Source: JAGLHV01 sp023143305 [NCBI: Clostridia bacterium] (lineage in GTDB: Bacteria > CBDUZB01 > JAGLHV01). Taken from it: DNA of 64,000 nucleotides. The notes below the pieces were generated by a model. That model made no database searches. It saw nothing but the letters and a program-made list of their open reading frames with translations, and had not been told where the DNA came from. The stretch spans positions 1 to 64,000 of the forward strand of contig DAOVVV010000009.1 in NCBI GenBank assembly GCA_030637025.1. Reading direction: 5' to 3'. Of the stretch, positions 17,220 to 26,505 are shown one piece after another; position 1 is the stretch's first letter; each line of letters starts with the position of its first letter. A program made the position numbers and the translations under genes.

Positions 17220-19214
17220 CTATCTATCTATACAAAATTCTATTTCTACCGGAACAACTGTATTTAAAATAGCACTAACCTTTTCTGTTTTTGCTACTAT
17301 ACCATATTCAGGAGAATAGAACCCGCTATCTCTCTTCAACTGAAGTTTATCAGAATTAATTTTTAACTGTTGTTTGAAATCTGGCGACAAAATAAAATTC
17401 CATTCCAAATAATGATTTCCAGTTCCTTTTAATCTGTCTATTATTTTTAATTTACCTTCTTTTTTGTAAAATTGTATTTTTCTTTGATGGACAACAGGTT
17501 GTCGTGAATAATCATATCCATAATGTTCTCCTATAAATATATCCACTTTACTATCTGTTTCCCATTTTAAACATTTTGGCACAACATTATTATCCATTTG
17601 AAATAATCTTTTTTTATTAAATTTGTTCTGTTCTTTCCCATCAATTTTTATTGTATTATGATAAGCTGTACTTCTGAATTTATTTCTCCATTCCGGGTTA
17701 GAAGTATAAACATAAGTACCAGAGTCAACAATCACATCTCTCCCTTCTTTACATAGCACAAAACTTAACTTATCACAGTGACAATGTCCACCATACCCAT
17801 TCTGCCCATTGGGCCCACAGGAAATTACACAATAATTTTTATCATTACGCATCACATACCAACCAACATCAGAAAATGCTTTTGATTCTATATTTTTTAA
17901 AAAATTCCATTCTAAAGAATCCCATATTTCCCTACCTTTTTTGCCATAAATAATTAGAGATTCAGCAATATCTTCATCCGTATCAAAAAATTCCTTTATT
18001 TTCCATTTTTGTTCTTTAAAAAACACAGCACCCAAAGCAAGTAAATATCGCATATCTTGAATTTTTCTCGGAAACAAATTAAAGAATCGTCCAGAATCAT
18101 TGTCTCCTATCTGAGGCATTTTCCCATTCGGTTTTAATAAATAAGCGACAACATCAAACATTTTATAAAGCTTTTCAGTGTATTTATCGCCAAAAATTTT
18201 TCTCGTAATTTTTTCAAAATTAACCCTTTCAAAATCATCATCATTTATTACTACTATTAATGTACTAAAAAACAACAATTCCAAAGCCAAACGATGATAA
18301 CAAGTCGATGCTTCAAAACTACACCCATCCGGATACACCTGTTTTTCCATTTCCTTTATGAGTTCTTCAATCCCCAATTTCACCCAGTTTCCTGACTCTT
18401 TAAATTCAGGAAACATTACACCCAGATAAATTAAACCTGTTATATCAGCAAGGTAATGATTTGTAGTTAAATTTTTACTATATTCTAAGTTCTTTGCTAT
18501 ATGTTTGCCGTGTTGATAAAGAGATTTCAAATACTTAAATAAAAATTCACTTGTTATTTCAGATGATTTTTTAAAATAATAATATCCCAAAATCCAATTA
18601 CATGATCTAATCGCCACATCCATTGTACAGTGCCAGTTAACCCCAAACCCTGGTTTATTTTTATCTATCCAATCAGTGATTTGATTAACAAATTCTTTGG
18701 TATACCCCTCATCATTGGTTAACCAATAGGCCTCACCCAATATAAATAAATGTTGAAACCGTGAAAGTTCCCAGGGGATTTTTATATCTGCCTTTCCATA
18801 AGGTATTTCAATTCCTTTATAATACTTTTTAGGATTCCATTTATAACTTGTCTTAAAATCACAATGCCAATCAATACTTTTACCTAAATTTACATCACCT
18901 GACCCAAGAATATTGAAAACATGATTACAAATTCTGTTAGCTTCAAAAATTATTTTATCTTGTATATTTGACACGGAATTACGATAAACAATGTCATTTT
19001 TTAATGATAAATTGATAAAAAATGTTGGTTTTTTTCTGTTAATAAAATATTTATTCAATTCGTCTAAATTTTTAACTTTATAATTATGATCCCAAATTTT
19101 TTTAAAAAAATATTCATCTGTAATTTCATTTTTCAATAAATTAATATATATTTTTCCAAAAATAGATAGGATTATATTTTTAATTTTGTAAAAAAAAAAT
19201 TTTATTATACTCAT
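17220..19214 (-). CDS. Heparinase II/III family protein (polysaccharide lyase-like)
   Basis: 664 residues with an all-helical N-terminal toroid (FQHLFILGEAYWL, DWHCDFK) and a C-terminal beta-sandwich. The conserved heparinase II/III block is clear: GGHCHCDKLSFVLCKEGRDV then DSGTYVYTSNPEWRNKFRST and AYHNTIKIDGKEQ (about 500-560). Such proteins cleave uronic-acid polysaccharides and often occur in exopolysaccharide loci, where their role may be trimming or release of the made chain. The first ~25 residues are hydrophobic/basic and may anchor it, but a cleavable signal peptide is not obvious. I start at ATG 19214; a TTG 12 bp upstream is also in frame. Activity on the product of this cluster is inferred. 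Confidence 0.88.
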   Translation of the reverse strand: MSIIKFFFYKIKNIILSIFGKIYINLLKNEITDEYFFKKIWDHNYKVKNLDELNKYFINRKKPTFFINLSLKNDIVYRNSVSNIQDKIIFEANRICNHVFNILGSGDVNLGKSIDWHCDFKTSYKWNPKKYYKGIEIPYGKADIKIPWELSRFQHLFILGEAYWLTNDEGYTKEFVNQITDWIDKNKPGFGVNWHCTMDVAIRSCNWILGYYYFKKSSEITSEFLFKYLKSLYQHGKHIAKNLEYSKNLTTNHYLADITGLIYLGVMFPEFKESGNWVKLGIEELIKEMEKQVYPDGCSFEASTCYHRLALELLFFSTLIVVINDDDFERVNFEKITRKIFGDKYTEKLYKMFDVVAYLLKPNGKMPQIGDNDSGRFFNLFPRKIQDMRYLLALGAVFFKEQKWKIKEFFDTDEDIAESLIIYGKKGREIWDSLEWNFLKNIESKAFSDVGWYVMRNDKNYCVISCGPNGQNGYGGHCHCDKLSFVLCKEGRDVIVDSGTYVYTSNPEWRNKFRSTAYHNTIKIDGKEQNKFNKKRLFQMDNNVVPKCLKWETDSKVDIFIGEHYGYDYSRQPVVHQRKIQFYKKEGKLKIIDRLKGTGNHYLEWNFILSPDFKQQLKINSDKLQLKRDSGFYSPEYGIVAKTEKVSAILNTVVPVEIEFCIDR

Positions 19215-19259
19215 TTCAAAACCCAATTTTCACTTTCTATAAAAACAACAAATTTAAAT

Positions 19260-19898
19260 TTATTTTTTAAATTTCCAATATTCATTAGTTTTATCAACTA
19301 TCGGTAAATCTTCTAAATTTAATCTTTTCAACTCATTTCCACGTGCTTCTTTTATCATTATCGCTTCGCTGATATCTTTGCCAAGTTTGACTAAATGATC
19401 AACAAGCACATCATCCTCAAAAATCATTTTAACAGGTCTGCATGGATTACCTACAGCTACAACGTAAGAAGGTATATCATTAACAACAACACTCCCTGCT
19501 CCAATAACGCTTCCAATACCTATATGCACTCCGCCTAATATTATCACAGAGGAACCACACCAAACTTCTTCATTTATAACAATTTGTTTTGAATTTTCTC
19601 GCTTCTTCGGATACAAAAATCTAACACTTTCACCTCTAATACCAAAATAATGATTTCCTCCAACAATGATAGGTCGGGGACCGAACATGACATTATGCCC
19701 TATTTTAATTTCGGCTGAAATATACGCATACTCTCCGATAAAAACATTATCCCCTATTTCCATGAGTTCAGGTTTTAAAAAACTACTTCTGGGATCAAAA
19801 ATAAAATTATCTCCGTATTTTTTTATCTTTTTCAAAATGTTTTTCTTTTTAATAAAATAATACCAAAATAAAGGATTTATAATTTTTTTAAATATCAT
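19260..19898 (-). CDS. Left-handed beta-helix (hexapeptide) acyltransferase, WbbJ-like
   Basis: 212-residue O- or N-acetyltransferase of the maltose/galactoside acetyltransferase group. Hexapeptide turns are seen as IGDNVFIGEYAYIS, IGHNVMFGPRPIIVGGNHYF, EEVWCGSSVIILGGVHIG and IGSVIGAGSVVVNDIPSYVV, ending in GNPCRPVK. It would add an acetyl group from acetyl-CoA to a sugar hydroxyl or amine. The start is set at ATG 19898 because AAAAGGA lies eight bases upstream; a GTG at 19916 has no ribosome site. It overlaps the upstream flippase gene by 11 bp. A C-terminal alpha-helical tail of ~40 residues follows the beta-helix. Confidence 0.9.
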   Translation of the reverse strand: MIFKKIINPLFWYYFIKKKNILKKIKKYGDNFIFDPRSSFLKPELMEIGDNVFIGEYAYISAEIKIGHNVMFGPRPIIVGGNHYFGIRGESVRFLYPKKRENSKQIVINEEVWCGSSVIILGGVHIGIGSVIGAGSVVVNDIPSYVVAVGNPCRPVKMIFEDDVLVDHLVKLGKDISEAIMIKEARGNELKRLNLEDLPIVDKTNEYWKFKK

Positions 19899-21192
19899 AC
19901 CCTCGTTCCTTTTCACATTTTTTTTTAAAATATCTTTTTAGTATATAGATAGTTATCAATATCACGAAAATTGATGTAATAAAATAAGTAATTCCCTGTG
20001 CTACCGCAGCACCTATCATTCCATAGCGAATTATAAAAATATAATTTAGAACACCAGAAATAGTAATTGAACCGCAAGCTGAAAAAAAATTATATTTAAT
20101 CATCCCTAAAGAAAATATTGCAACACCAAGCAAAGAATAGCAACTCCAAAAAAAATATTTTACCAGTAATATTCTAAAATAAAGACCTGCTACATTATAA
20201 CTATCACCATATACAATCCTAATAAAGGGGGGAACGACTAAAAATGAAATAACAACTATACCCAAAGTAAGTAATATCATCAATTTTTCATATTTTTTTA
20301 GAACCCTTAAAAATTCCAACTTATCATTACTTTTCTCGGAAAAATACGGTGTAGCAATACTTTGAACAGTTGTGGTTATATAATTCAATCCCAGAATAAA
20401 AATAGTTGAAAGACTATAATACCCAAAACTTACTCTATCTTTTATGAGATAATTTAACATAAAAATATCCATATATTGCCCAATACTTCCAACTACATTA
20501 CCAGCTACGCTCCATTTAGCATAAAAAAAACTTTGAGAAAAAAAACTACTTGTCTTAACTTTCTTTTTAAAATCACCTTTGACTAAATTAAGTAAAGGCA
20601 CTAATGCAAAATATCCAACAATTATTGTTGCTAAAATAAAACCAACGAAACCATAAAAATAAGTTGACACAATTAAACCAACAAAACTAAAAAGGCGTAT
20701 AATTACCTGCACTTTTGCCATAAGTTGTATCTTTTTAAGCGCCTGCAAATAAACCATGATAAGTAAAGTATAGGTCATCGCAGGAATAACCAGCATATAA
20801 AGTGGAAACCATTTATTAACAGTTTTATCCGGTGATAAAAAACCTGTTTTTGCTAAAACAAAAAAAATTCCAAGCACAAACATTATAGGAACAATCGTAT
20901 AATAAAAATTTTGTTTAAATATTACTGAACGCTCTTCAAAAGATCTTTTTTCCGAACAAAGTTTTAAAACCGCTGTATTAAACCCAAATCCAGCTAAAAT
21001 TATACCCACCCCAACAAATGACTGTATTGTCTTAATTTGTCCTAATTCTAGCGGCGTAAGAAATTTAGCTACTATTAATTGTGAACCAAAACCAAGAAAA
21101 CCTATAATAAAATTAGCAAAAAGAAGGTGAAAAAAACCTTTATTGAAAATATTTTCAAATAATCGTAAAATCCGACTCAACTTAATAGTCAT
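19888..21192 (-). CDS. Wzx-type polysaccharide flippase, second copy
   Basis: 434-residue multi-pass protein of the MOP superfamily. The N-terminus FIIGFLGFGSQLIVAKFLTP with LELGQIKTIQSFVGVG is characteristic, and the region AKWSVAGNVVGSIGQYMDIF (about 225) matches the central motif of Wzx proteins. About 12 hydrophobic segments are visible, ending in a basic tail. It differs from the 9.9 kb flippase in length and sequence, so it is not a tandem duplicate. ATG start, 5 bp after the methyltransferase stop, and its end overlaps the acyltransferase gene. Presumably it exports a second lipid-linked glycan or a branch. Confidence 0.9.
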   Translation of the reverse strand: MTIKLSRILRLFENIFNKGFFHLLFANFIIGFLGFGSQLIVAKFLTPLELGQIKTIQSFVGVGIILAGFGFNTAVLKLCSEKRSFEERSVIFKQNFYYTIVPIMFVLGIFFVLAKTGFLSPDKTVNKWFPLYMLVIPAMTYTLLIMVYLQALKKIQLMAKVQVIIRLFSFVGLIVSTYFYGFVGFILATIIVGYFALVPLLNLVKGDFKKKVKTSSFFSQSFFYAKWSVAGNVVGSIGQYMDIFMLNYLIKDRVSFGYYSLSTIFILGLNYITTTVQSIATPYFSEKSNDKLEFLRVLKKYEKLMILLTLGIVVISFLVVPPFIRIVYGDSYNVAGLYFRILLVKYFFWSCYSLLGVAIFSLGMIKYNFFSACGSITISGVLNYIFIIRYGMIGAAVAQGITYFITSIFVILITIYILKRYFKKKCEKERGYDI

Positions 21193-21197
21193 TAAAC

Positions 21198-22049
21198 TTA
21201 TCCATTCTTAACATAATAAGAATAAAGATGATCAAAAAAAGCAAACTTATTTAGAGAAGTGCATTCATCTATTAAAGTCATTATTTTTCCAAAAAAACAG
21301 TTGGCAAAAGGGATATTTTTAAAAGGATTAAACATTCCACCCGATGTCCAATATCTATATTGTAAATTAAAACCTTTGCTTGAGAGATATGAATCCAAAA
21401 ATTTTTTAGAATAAAAATTTAAATGCTCAGGGGGTGAATACATATGCCACCTCATTGATGTAAAAGCATCTATTATCCAACGTTTAATAGATTGATGCGT
21501 TGGTATCATAACAACCATAATCCCATCAGGAGTCACTATCCTGGCTAGTTTATCTAACGAAACTACCGGATTTACTAAATGTTCAATAAGAGCGTAACAA
21601 GTAACTACTTCATATTTTTTATTAAACTTTATGTTTTCAAAAAACCCATTGTAAACAGTCAAACCCCTTTTCCTTGCAATTTGTATGTTGTTTCTGTCTA
21701 ATTCAACTCCTTCCACAGCAATCCCACTATCCCAATGCATCAGAAAATCACCAGTTCTACACCCTACATCCAAAACACTCACCGGTTTTCGCCCTAATAG
21801 TCTCATTATTATTTTAACTTGATTAGCCCAATACCTATTTTCCCTAAATTCTTCGGAATAACTTAACTTTCCTCCCTCTGTCACTTTTTCATAAATTTTA
21901 GACAGATCAACTTCATCGTGTTCCTTAATATTAAAAAATCGAGAGTCACAATTTTTACATTCAAATAGCGTATACAAGTGATTAACATGTGGACTTTCAA
22001 TTTGTTTAATAATACTAATTCTGTCTGATTTACAAAATTTACAATTCAA
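21198..22049 (-). CDS. Class I SAM-dependent methyltransferase with N-terminal zinc ribbon
   Basis: 283 residues. Cysteines 3, 6, 31 and 34 (CKFC and CKNC) form a probable zinc ribbon. The methyltransferase domain starts with SVLDVGCRTGDFLMHW (motif I, about 90-105), followed by GVELDRNNIQIARKRGL, VVTCYALIEHLVNP and PPEHLNFYSKKFL. This matches the Methyltransf_23-like enzymes with a metal-binding N-terminus that occur in polysaccharide loci and methylate sugars. Translation starts at TTG, one base after the stop of the upstream GT4 gene, with AGAGG nine bases before; starting later would lose the first zinc cysteines. Substrate unknown. Confidence 0.88.
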   Translation of the reverse strand: MNCKFCKSDRISIIKQIESPHVNHLYTLFECKNCDSRFFNIKEHDEVDLSKIYEKVTEGGKLSYSEEFRENRYWANQVKIIMRLLGRKPVSVLDVGCRTGDFLMHWDSGIAVEGVELDRNNIQIARKRGLTVYNGFFENIKFNKKYEVVTCYALIEHLVNPVVSLDKLARIVTPDGIMVVMIPTHQSIKRWIIDAFTSMRWHMYSPPEHLNFYSKKFLDSYLSSKGFNLQYRYWTSGGMFNPFKNIPFANCFFGKIMTLIDECTSLNKFAFFDHLYSYYVKNG

Positions 22050-22050
22050 T

Positions 22051-23106
22051 TTATTTAACCTCTATCCCTTGATAAATTTTTAAAATTTCCCCAACATTAT
22101 CTTCTAATTCCATATCACACAATTTGTTTTGGTAGTACTCATAATTATTTAATACGCCCTTTACTTTCAAGATAAACTCATTAATATCTCTCTTCTTGAA
22201 TAAAATTGTAGATTCTGCCCTCCGACACACATCACTTGCCACAGTAGGAACTTTAAAATATATTGCCTCTGCAACAGAAACTCCGTAGCTATCTGTATTC
22301 GTTGGCCTTACAAACACATCACTTTTCATAAGAATAGGATATAACTGGCAAGCTTTAGTTTGAAATAGAAAGTTACTTTCTATCCCTTTTTCCCTGATTT
22401 TTTGTTTCATTTCATCAAAGTAATCATAATCCCCAATATCTGGTAAACAGAAGATAAAACCTATTTCAGGATATTTGGTTTTTAAATTAGCACACAAATC
22501 TATGCACATATCAAGGCCATAAAGATCCTCGTCATTGTAAAAAACTATCTTGAAGGCATTTGCTGAAATTATAGGTTTGTGATTCTTTATGAAATCCCAT
22601 ATTTTTTTAGGCACTGCTGCAATTTCTTGTTTTTTCACAATAAAAGGAATAAATGCGGAAATAACTTTAATTTTTTTTTTATTAATACCTATCTTGACAA
22701 AATTATCTTTAATATGTGAGTTAACAGCAATAATATAGAAATTTAATTTAGATATTAAATTAATTAAAAGCTTACTTATTTGTTCAGTGATTTCATTTTT
22801 TTCTCTTAAACTATGATAAGTTATTACTACTTTTTTACCTAAAATCAAACAAAATAATGATTTTATTAGCATAGCAAAGTTGTACCCTGAAGAATGAAAA
22901 TGTATAATTTTTTCTTTTGGTAATAAAAAAATTTGGGTAACCCATTTTTTTATTTTTTTTACACTTATATTTCTATCTTGCATATTTTTTACATCATAAA
23001 CCGTACACTTAATTCCACGCTCTATTAAACGCTCTTTTAATCTCTGAATATGAATAGAAACTCCTCCAAAAGGAGGAGGATATGGGCCTACTAATGCTAT
23101 CTTCAC
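22051..23106 (-). CDS. Glycosyltransferase family 4 (GT-B)
   Basis: 351 residues starting IALVGPYPPPFGGVSIHIQR, a textbook GT4 acceptor-domain start. Later landmarks are IIHFHSSGYNFAMLIKSL, VVITYHSLREKNEI and the donor-site segment VRPTNTDSYGVSVAEAIYF. The usual E-x7-E motif reads D-x6-E here (DSYGVSVAEA), so the first glutamate is replaced by aspartate or serine; activity is still likely. Start is GTG with GAGGA ~12 bases upstream. One base separates its stop from the TTG of the methyltransferase gene, so the two are coupled. Substrates unknown. Confidence 0.87.
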   Translation of the reverse strand: MKIALVGPYPPPFGGVSIHIQRLKERLIERGIKCTVYDVKNMQDRNISVKKIKKWVTQIFLLPKEKIIHFHSSGYNFAMLIKSLFCLILGKKVVITYHSLREKNEITEQISKLLINLISKLNFYIIAVNSHIKDNFVKIGINKKKIKVISAFIPFIVKKQEIAAVPKKIWDFIKNHKPIISANAFKIVFYNDEDLYGLDMCIDLCANLKTKYPEIGFIFCLPDIGDYDYFDEMKQKIREKGIESNFLFQTKACQLYPILMKSDVFVRPTNTDSYGVSVAEAIYFKVPTVASDVCRRAESTILFKKRDINEFILKVKGVLNNYEYYQNKLCDMELEDNVGEILKIYQGIEVK

Positions 23107-23144
23107 TCTTATTTTAGTTCCTCATTTTCCATAATATAAAATGC

Positions 23145-25268
23145 TTATATTTTTATAATTTTTTCTTCTACTTCAAAACTTATCTCTGTCGCTTGAATTA
23201 ATTGCCATAAAGGTATAGGATACCCATTACTTTCTTTGATGCTTTTAGCAAATTCCATCAATTCTTCATAATGTCCTTTTTGAGAAATATTCGTTTTTGT
23301 TTTATTTGTTTTCATCCCATAAATTTCTATTTTTTTATAATCGTCTAAACAAATAATCTTTCCATCAACATAAATATCCATTTGTTCTTTTGAAATTTTT
23401 TTCGTTCCTAAAGCAGTATAAATTAAATTACATACTGAACCATCCTTATATTTAATGCTTGCATTAAAATTATCATTATTACAATATTGTTCTGTTTTTG
23501 AATTTATAGAAAAAGCAGAAACTTCCTTCACTTCACTTTCAGTAAAAAAGTTGAAAAGGTCATAGATATGGCAGGCTTCTCCTATATTCCTGCCTCCTCC
23601 CTCTTCTAAATGAACCCAATGCTCTTTGGGAATATAACCAGCGTTCATTCTATAATTTATAATCATTGGATTTACTCTATTTTTTATTATTTCTTTTATT
23701 TTTCCAGCATAAGAAGAAAATCTTCGATTAAACCCAACCATAAAGGGAACCTTTGTTTCCTCTAAGATTTGACATAATTTCTTCAATTCCTCTTGATTTA
23801 AAGCCATCGGCTTTTCTACAAAGACTGCTTTATCTGTTTTTGCCGCTTCCATTGCTATTTGGGCATGCAAATTATGTCTAGTACTAATAACGACCATATC
23901 CACATTTTTATCTTTTAACATTTCTTTATAATCTGTACTAGCATAAGAAGCACCATATTGTTTTGCCAATATTTTAGCATTATTACCTTTTCTGGTAATA
24001 ATAGCATAGATATTATATAAATTAGCTAATTTCTTAAGATTAACTAAATGCACCCCTTTTACAAATTCACCAGCCCCTATTAATGCTACATTTATTTTAT
24101 TTTTCTGAAATTTTGCATTAGAAACAATTATCGTTCTTTTAACCACCGGTTCATCATTGTATTTTAGAAGAATTATTAAATACTTGTCTTTTACTGTTTT
24201 TAATTCTTCATAAATTTTAGGCGCCTCTTCAATAGGACACACTTTATTAATAAGTGATTTAATATTTATTTTTTCATCTCTTAAAAGCCTTAAATATTCT
24301 TGCATATTTCTATTTTCTGTCCAACGAACATAAGCATATGGATAATCTTTCCCTTTCTGCTCATATTTTTCATCATACCTTCCAGGGCCATACGAAGTAG
24401 AAATAAAAATATCTAATTCTTTTTTATAAAATTCATCCCTTTTAATATCCAGGCCTACTGCCCCGACAATAACTACCTTCCCTTTTTTCCGGCACATTTC
24501 TATAGCTTGATTTATTACTTCACTATTCTCTGTAGAGGCAGCTATAACAACAGAATCTACACCATATCCATCAGAAAAGTTTATTACTTCTCTAACAATA
24601 TCATCTTGGGTAACATTTAACCCTTTATCCATACCCAAAGAAAGGGCAAGATCTATTCGTTTTTGATTTATATCTATTCCAACGACTCTACATCCATTCG
24701 CTTTTAACATTTGGGAAATTAATTGTCCTAAAATGCCAAGTCCAATAACCGCAATAAAATCTCCCAATTTTGGATTTGTACGACGTATGCCTTGAAGAGC
24801 AATACTTCCTATTGTCATTGTAGATGCTATATCAAGTGATAAATTATCCGGAACTTTAACCAAAAGATTCCTGGGAACAATAATAAATTCTGCGTGATTA
24901 GCAATCCCTGCCCCAGCGCAAGCAACCCTATCTCCTTGTTTAATATCATTTATACTTCCCCCTACATTCATTACCACACCCGAAGCAGAATAACCTATGG
25001 CATTTACTGTGTCAAATTTATTTTTTACCTGAGCAACTGTTTTTGCCAAACCATGTGTTTTTATCATCTCAAAAACTTTTTTAATATTTTGTGGCTGCTT
25101 CAAAGTTCTTTTATACAAACCTTCTCCTGAACTTTTAAGCCCGGATATTTCTGTGCCTGTTGAAATACAAGAATAATGAACCTGAACTAAAACTTCATTT
25201 TCCCCAGCAATAACTACCGGTACCTCTTCAACTATTATCTGCCCTTTTTTATTCATAATTTGCTTCAT
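23145..25268 (-). CDS. Bi-domain oxidoreductase: zinc-type MDR dehydrogenase fused to Gfo/Idh/MocA dehydrogenase
   Basis: 707 residues holding two NAD(P) enzymes. Residues 1-~350 are a medium-chain dehydrogenase: VQVHYSCISTGTE, GDRVACAGAGIANHAEF and IAVIGLGILGQLISQM for the cofactor. Residues ~395-707 are a Gfo/Idh/MocA member: INVALIGAGEFVKGVHLVNL, VVISTRHNLHAQIAMEAA, the catalytic-site EKPMALNQEEL and GRNIGEACHIYDLFNFF. This fusion is a recurrent component of exopolysaccharide loci, commonly close to UDP-GlcNAc 2-epimerase and heparinase-like genes as here, but its substrate is not established. It may oxidise or epimerise a nucleotide-linked amino sugar. Its ATG overlaps the wecB stop (ATGA). 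Confidence 0.9.
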   Translation of the reverse strand: MKQIMNKKGQIIVEEVPVVIAGENEVLVQVHYSCISTGTEISGLKSSGEGLYKRTLKQPQNIKKVFEMIKTHGLAKTVAQVKNKFDTVNAIGYSASGVVMNVGGSINDIKQGDRVACAGAGIANHAEFIIVPRNLLVKVPDNLSLDIASTMTIGSIALQGIRRTNPKLGDFIAVIGLGILGQLISQMLKANGCRVVGIDINQKRIDLALSLGMDKGLNVTQDDIVREVINFSDGYGVDSVVIAASTENSEVINQAIEMCRKKGKVVIVGAVGLDIKRDEFYKKELDIFISTSYGPGRYDEKYEQKGKDYPYAYVRWTENRNMQEYLRLLRDEKINIKSLINKVCPIEEAPKIYEELKTVKDKYLIILLKYNDEPVVKRTIIVSNAKFQKNKINVALIGAGEFVKGVHLVNLKKLANLYNIYAIITRKGNNAKILAKQYGASYASTDYKEMLKDKNVDMVVISTRHNLHAQIAMEAAKTDKAVFVEKPMALNQEELKKLCQILEETKVPFMVGFNRRFSSYAGKIKEIIKNRVNPMIINYRMNAGYIPKEHWVHLEEGGGRNIGEACHIYDLFNFFTESEVKEVSAFSINSKTEQYCNNDNFNASIKYKDGSVCNLIYTALGTKKISKEQMDIYVDGKIICLDDYKKIEIYGMKTNKTKTNISQKGHYEELMEFAKSIKESNGYPIPLWQLIQATEISFEVEEKIIKI

Positions 25269-26410
25269 AATATTTCTCCTACAATCTTAACTATCCTTTG
25301 AGCAGCTTTACCATCCCAAAACTTAGGGCGTTTCACTTTTTTAAAATTACCCTTTAATATTTTCTTGGTTTCTTTGATTATTAAATTTGCGTCACTTCCT
25401 ACTAAAACATTTGTACCTTCTTTAATTGTAATTGGCCTTTCCGTGTTTTCTCTAAGAGTTAAACATGGAATACCTAAATAAGTAGTTTCTTCCTGAATAC
25501 CACCTGAATCTGTTAAAACAAATTTAGCATTCATATATAATTGCAAGAAATCAATATAAGCTAAAGGATCTAATAATTTCATGCTCTTCTTATACTTATT
25601 CAATCCAAATTTTTCTATTTGCTTTATAGTCCTTGGATGAACAGGAAACACAATTTCAATGTGCTCGTTTATTTTTTTAATCGCTTCCAATATCTTTTGT
25701 AATGTCTTTTTATTATCAACATTGCTTGGCCTATGTAGTGTCAAGACAGCATAATTTTTTCTTTTTAATCTTAATTTCTGTAATATTTTTGATTTTTGAG
25801 CTTTCTCTTTTAACCTTATTAAAGTATCAATCATAACGTTTCCTACAAAAAAAATATTTTTTTGGAATATTCCTTCTTTTTTTAAATTTACATTTGCATC
25901 ACTGCAAGTTGTAAAAAGATAGTCGGATAAAGAATCAGTGATTATTCTATTTATTTCCTCCGGCATCGTCCGATCAAAACTTCTCAAACCCGATTCGATA
26001 TGAGCAACTGGAACCAAAAGTTTTGCTGCGACCACAGAACAAGCAAGAGTAGAATTTATATCTCCTACGACTACAATTAAATCCGGTTTTTTTTCCAAAC
26101 ATATTTTTTCGAATTTAACCATAACATTTGCCGTTTGTACAGCATGAGACCCAGAACCCACACCAAGATAAATATCCGGTTTGGGTAATCCCAAATCCCG
26201 GAAAAAAAAATCGGACATATTTTTATCATAATGCTGACCGGTATGAATAATAATAGCATTTATTGAATTATTCGGATTTATTCTATTGTAACATCTAATT
26301 TCATGATAAATGGGAGCTATTTTCATGAAATTAGGTCGAGCTCCAGCAACTAAAAATATTTTTCTTTTATAATTATTTCTATATTTTGAAAAACAGTTAT
26401 TTTTTTTCAT
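25265..26410 (-). CDS. wecB: UDP-N-acetylglucosamine 2-epimerase, non-hydrolysing
   Basis: Interconverts UDP-GlcNAc and UDP-ManNAc in the cytoplasm. 381 residues with IFLVAGARPNFMKIAPIYHE, HTGQHYDKNMSDFFF, VVVGDINSTLACSVVAA, HIESGLRSFDRTMPEE and FVLTDSGGIQEETTYL, all conserved in WecB. The N-terminus carries ~16 extra basic residues before the usual start; ATG 26410 has AAAGGA upstream and no later start is available before the core. The UDP-ManNAc dehydrogenase WecC is not in the window. The oxidoreductase directly after it is a candidate for further processing. First enzyme gene after the regulator, consistent with an early pathway step. Confidence 0.94.
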   Translation of the reverse strand: MKKNNCFSKYRNNYKRKIFLVAGARPNFMKIAPIYHEIRCYNRINPNNSINAIIIHTGQHYDKNMSDFFFRDLGLPKPDIYLGVGSGSHAVQTANVMVKFEKICLEKKPDLIVVVGDINSTLACSVVAAKLLVPVAHIESGLRSFDRTMPEEINRIITDSLSDYLFTTCSDANVNLKKEGIFQKNIFFVGNVMIDTLIRLKEKAQKSKILQKLRLKRKNYAVLTLHRPSNVDNKKTLQKILEAIKKINEHIEIVFPVHPRTIKQIEKFGLNKYKKSMKLLDPLAYIDFLQLYMNAKFVLTDSGGIQEETTYLGIPCLTLRENTERPITIKEGTNVLVGSDANLIIKETKKILKGNFKKVKRPKFWDGKAAQRIVKIVGEIL

Positions 26411-26505
26411 TTTTCCTTTTTCATTTTTCCTTACTTAAAACGATAAAATAAATCATTCACTAATATCATTTAAATAACAAGTATCCAAATACCTATGCTC
26501 ACCTA

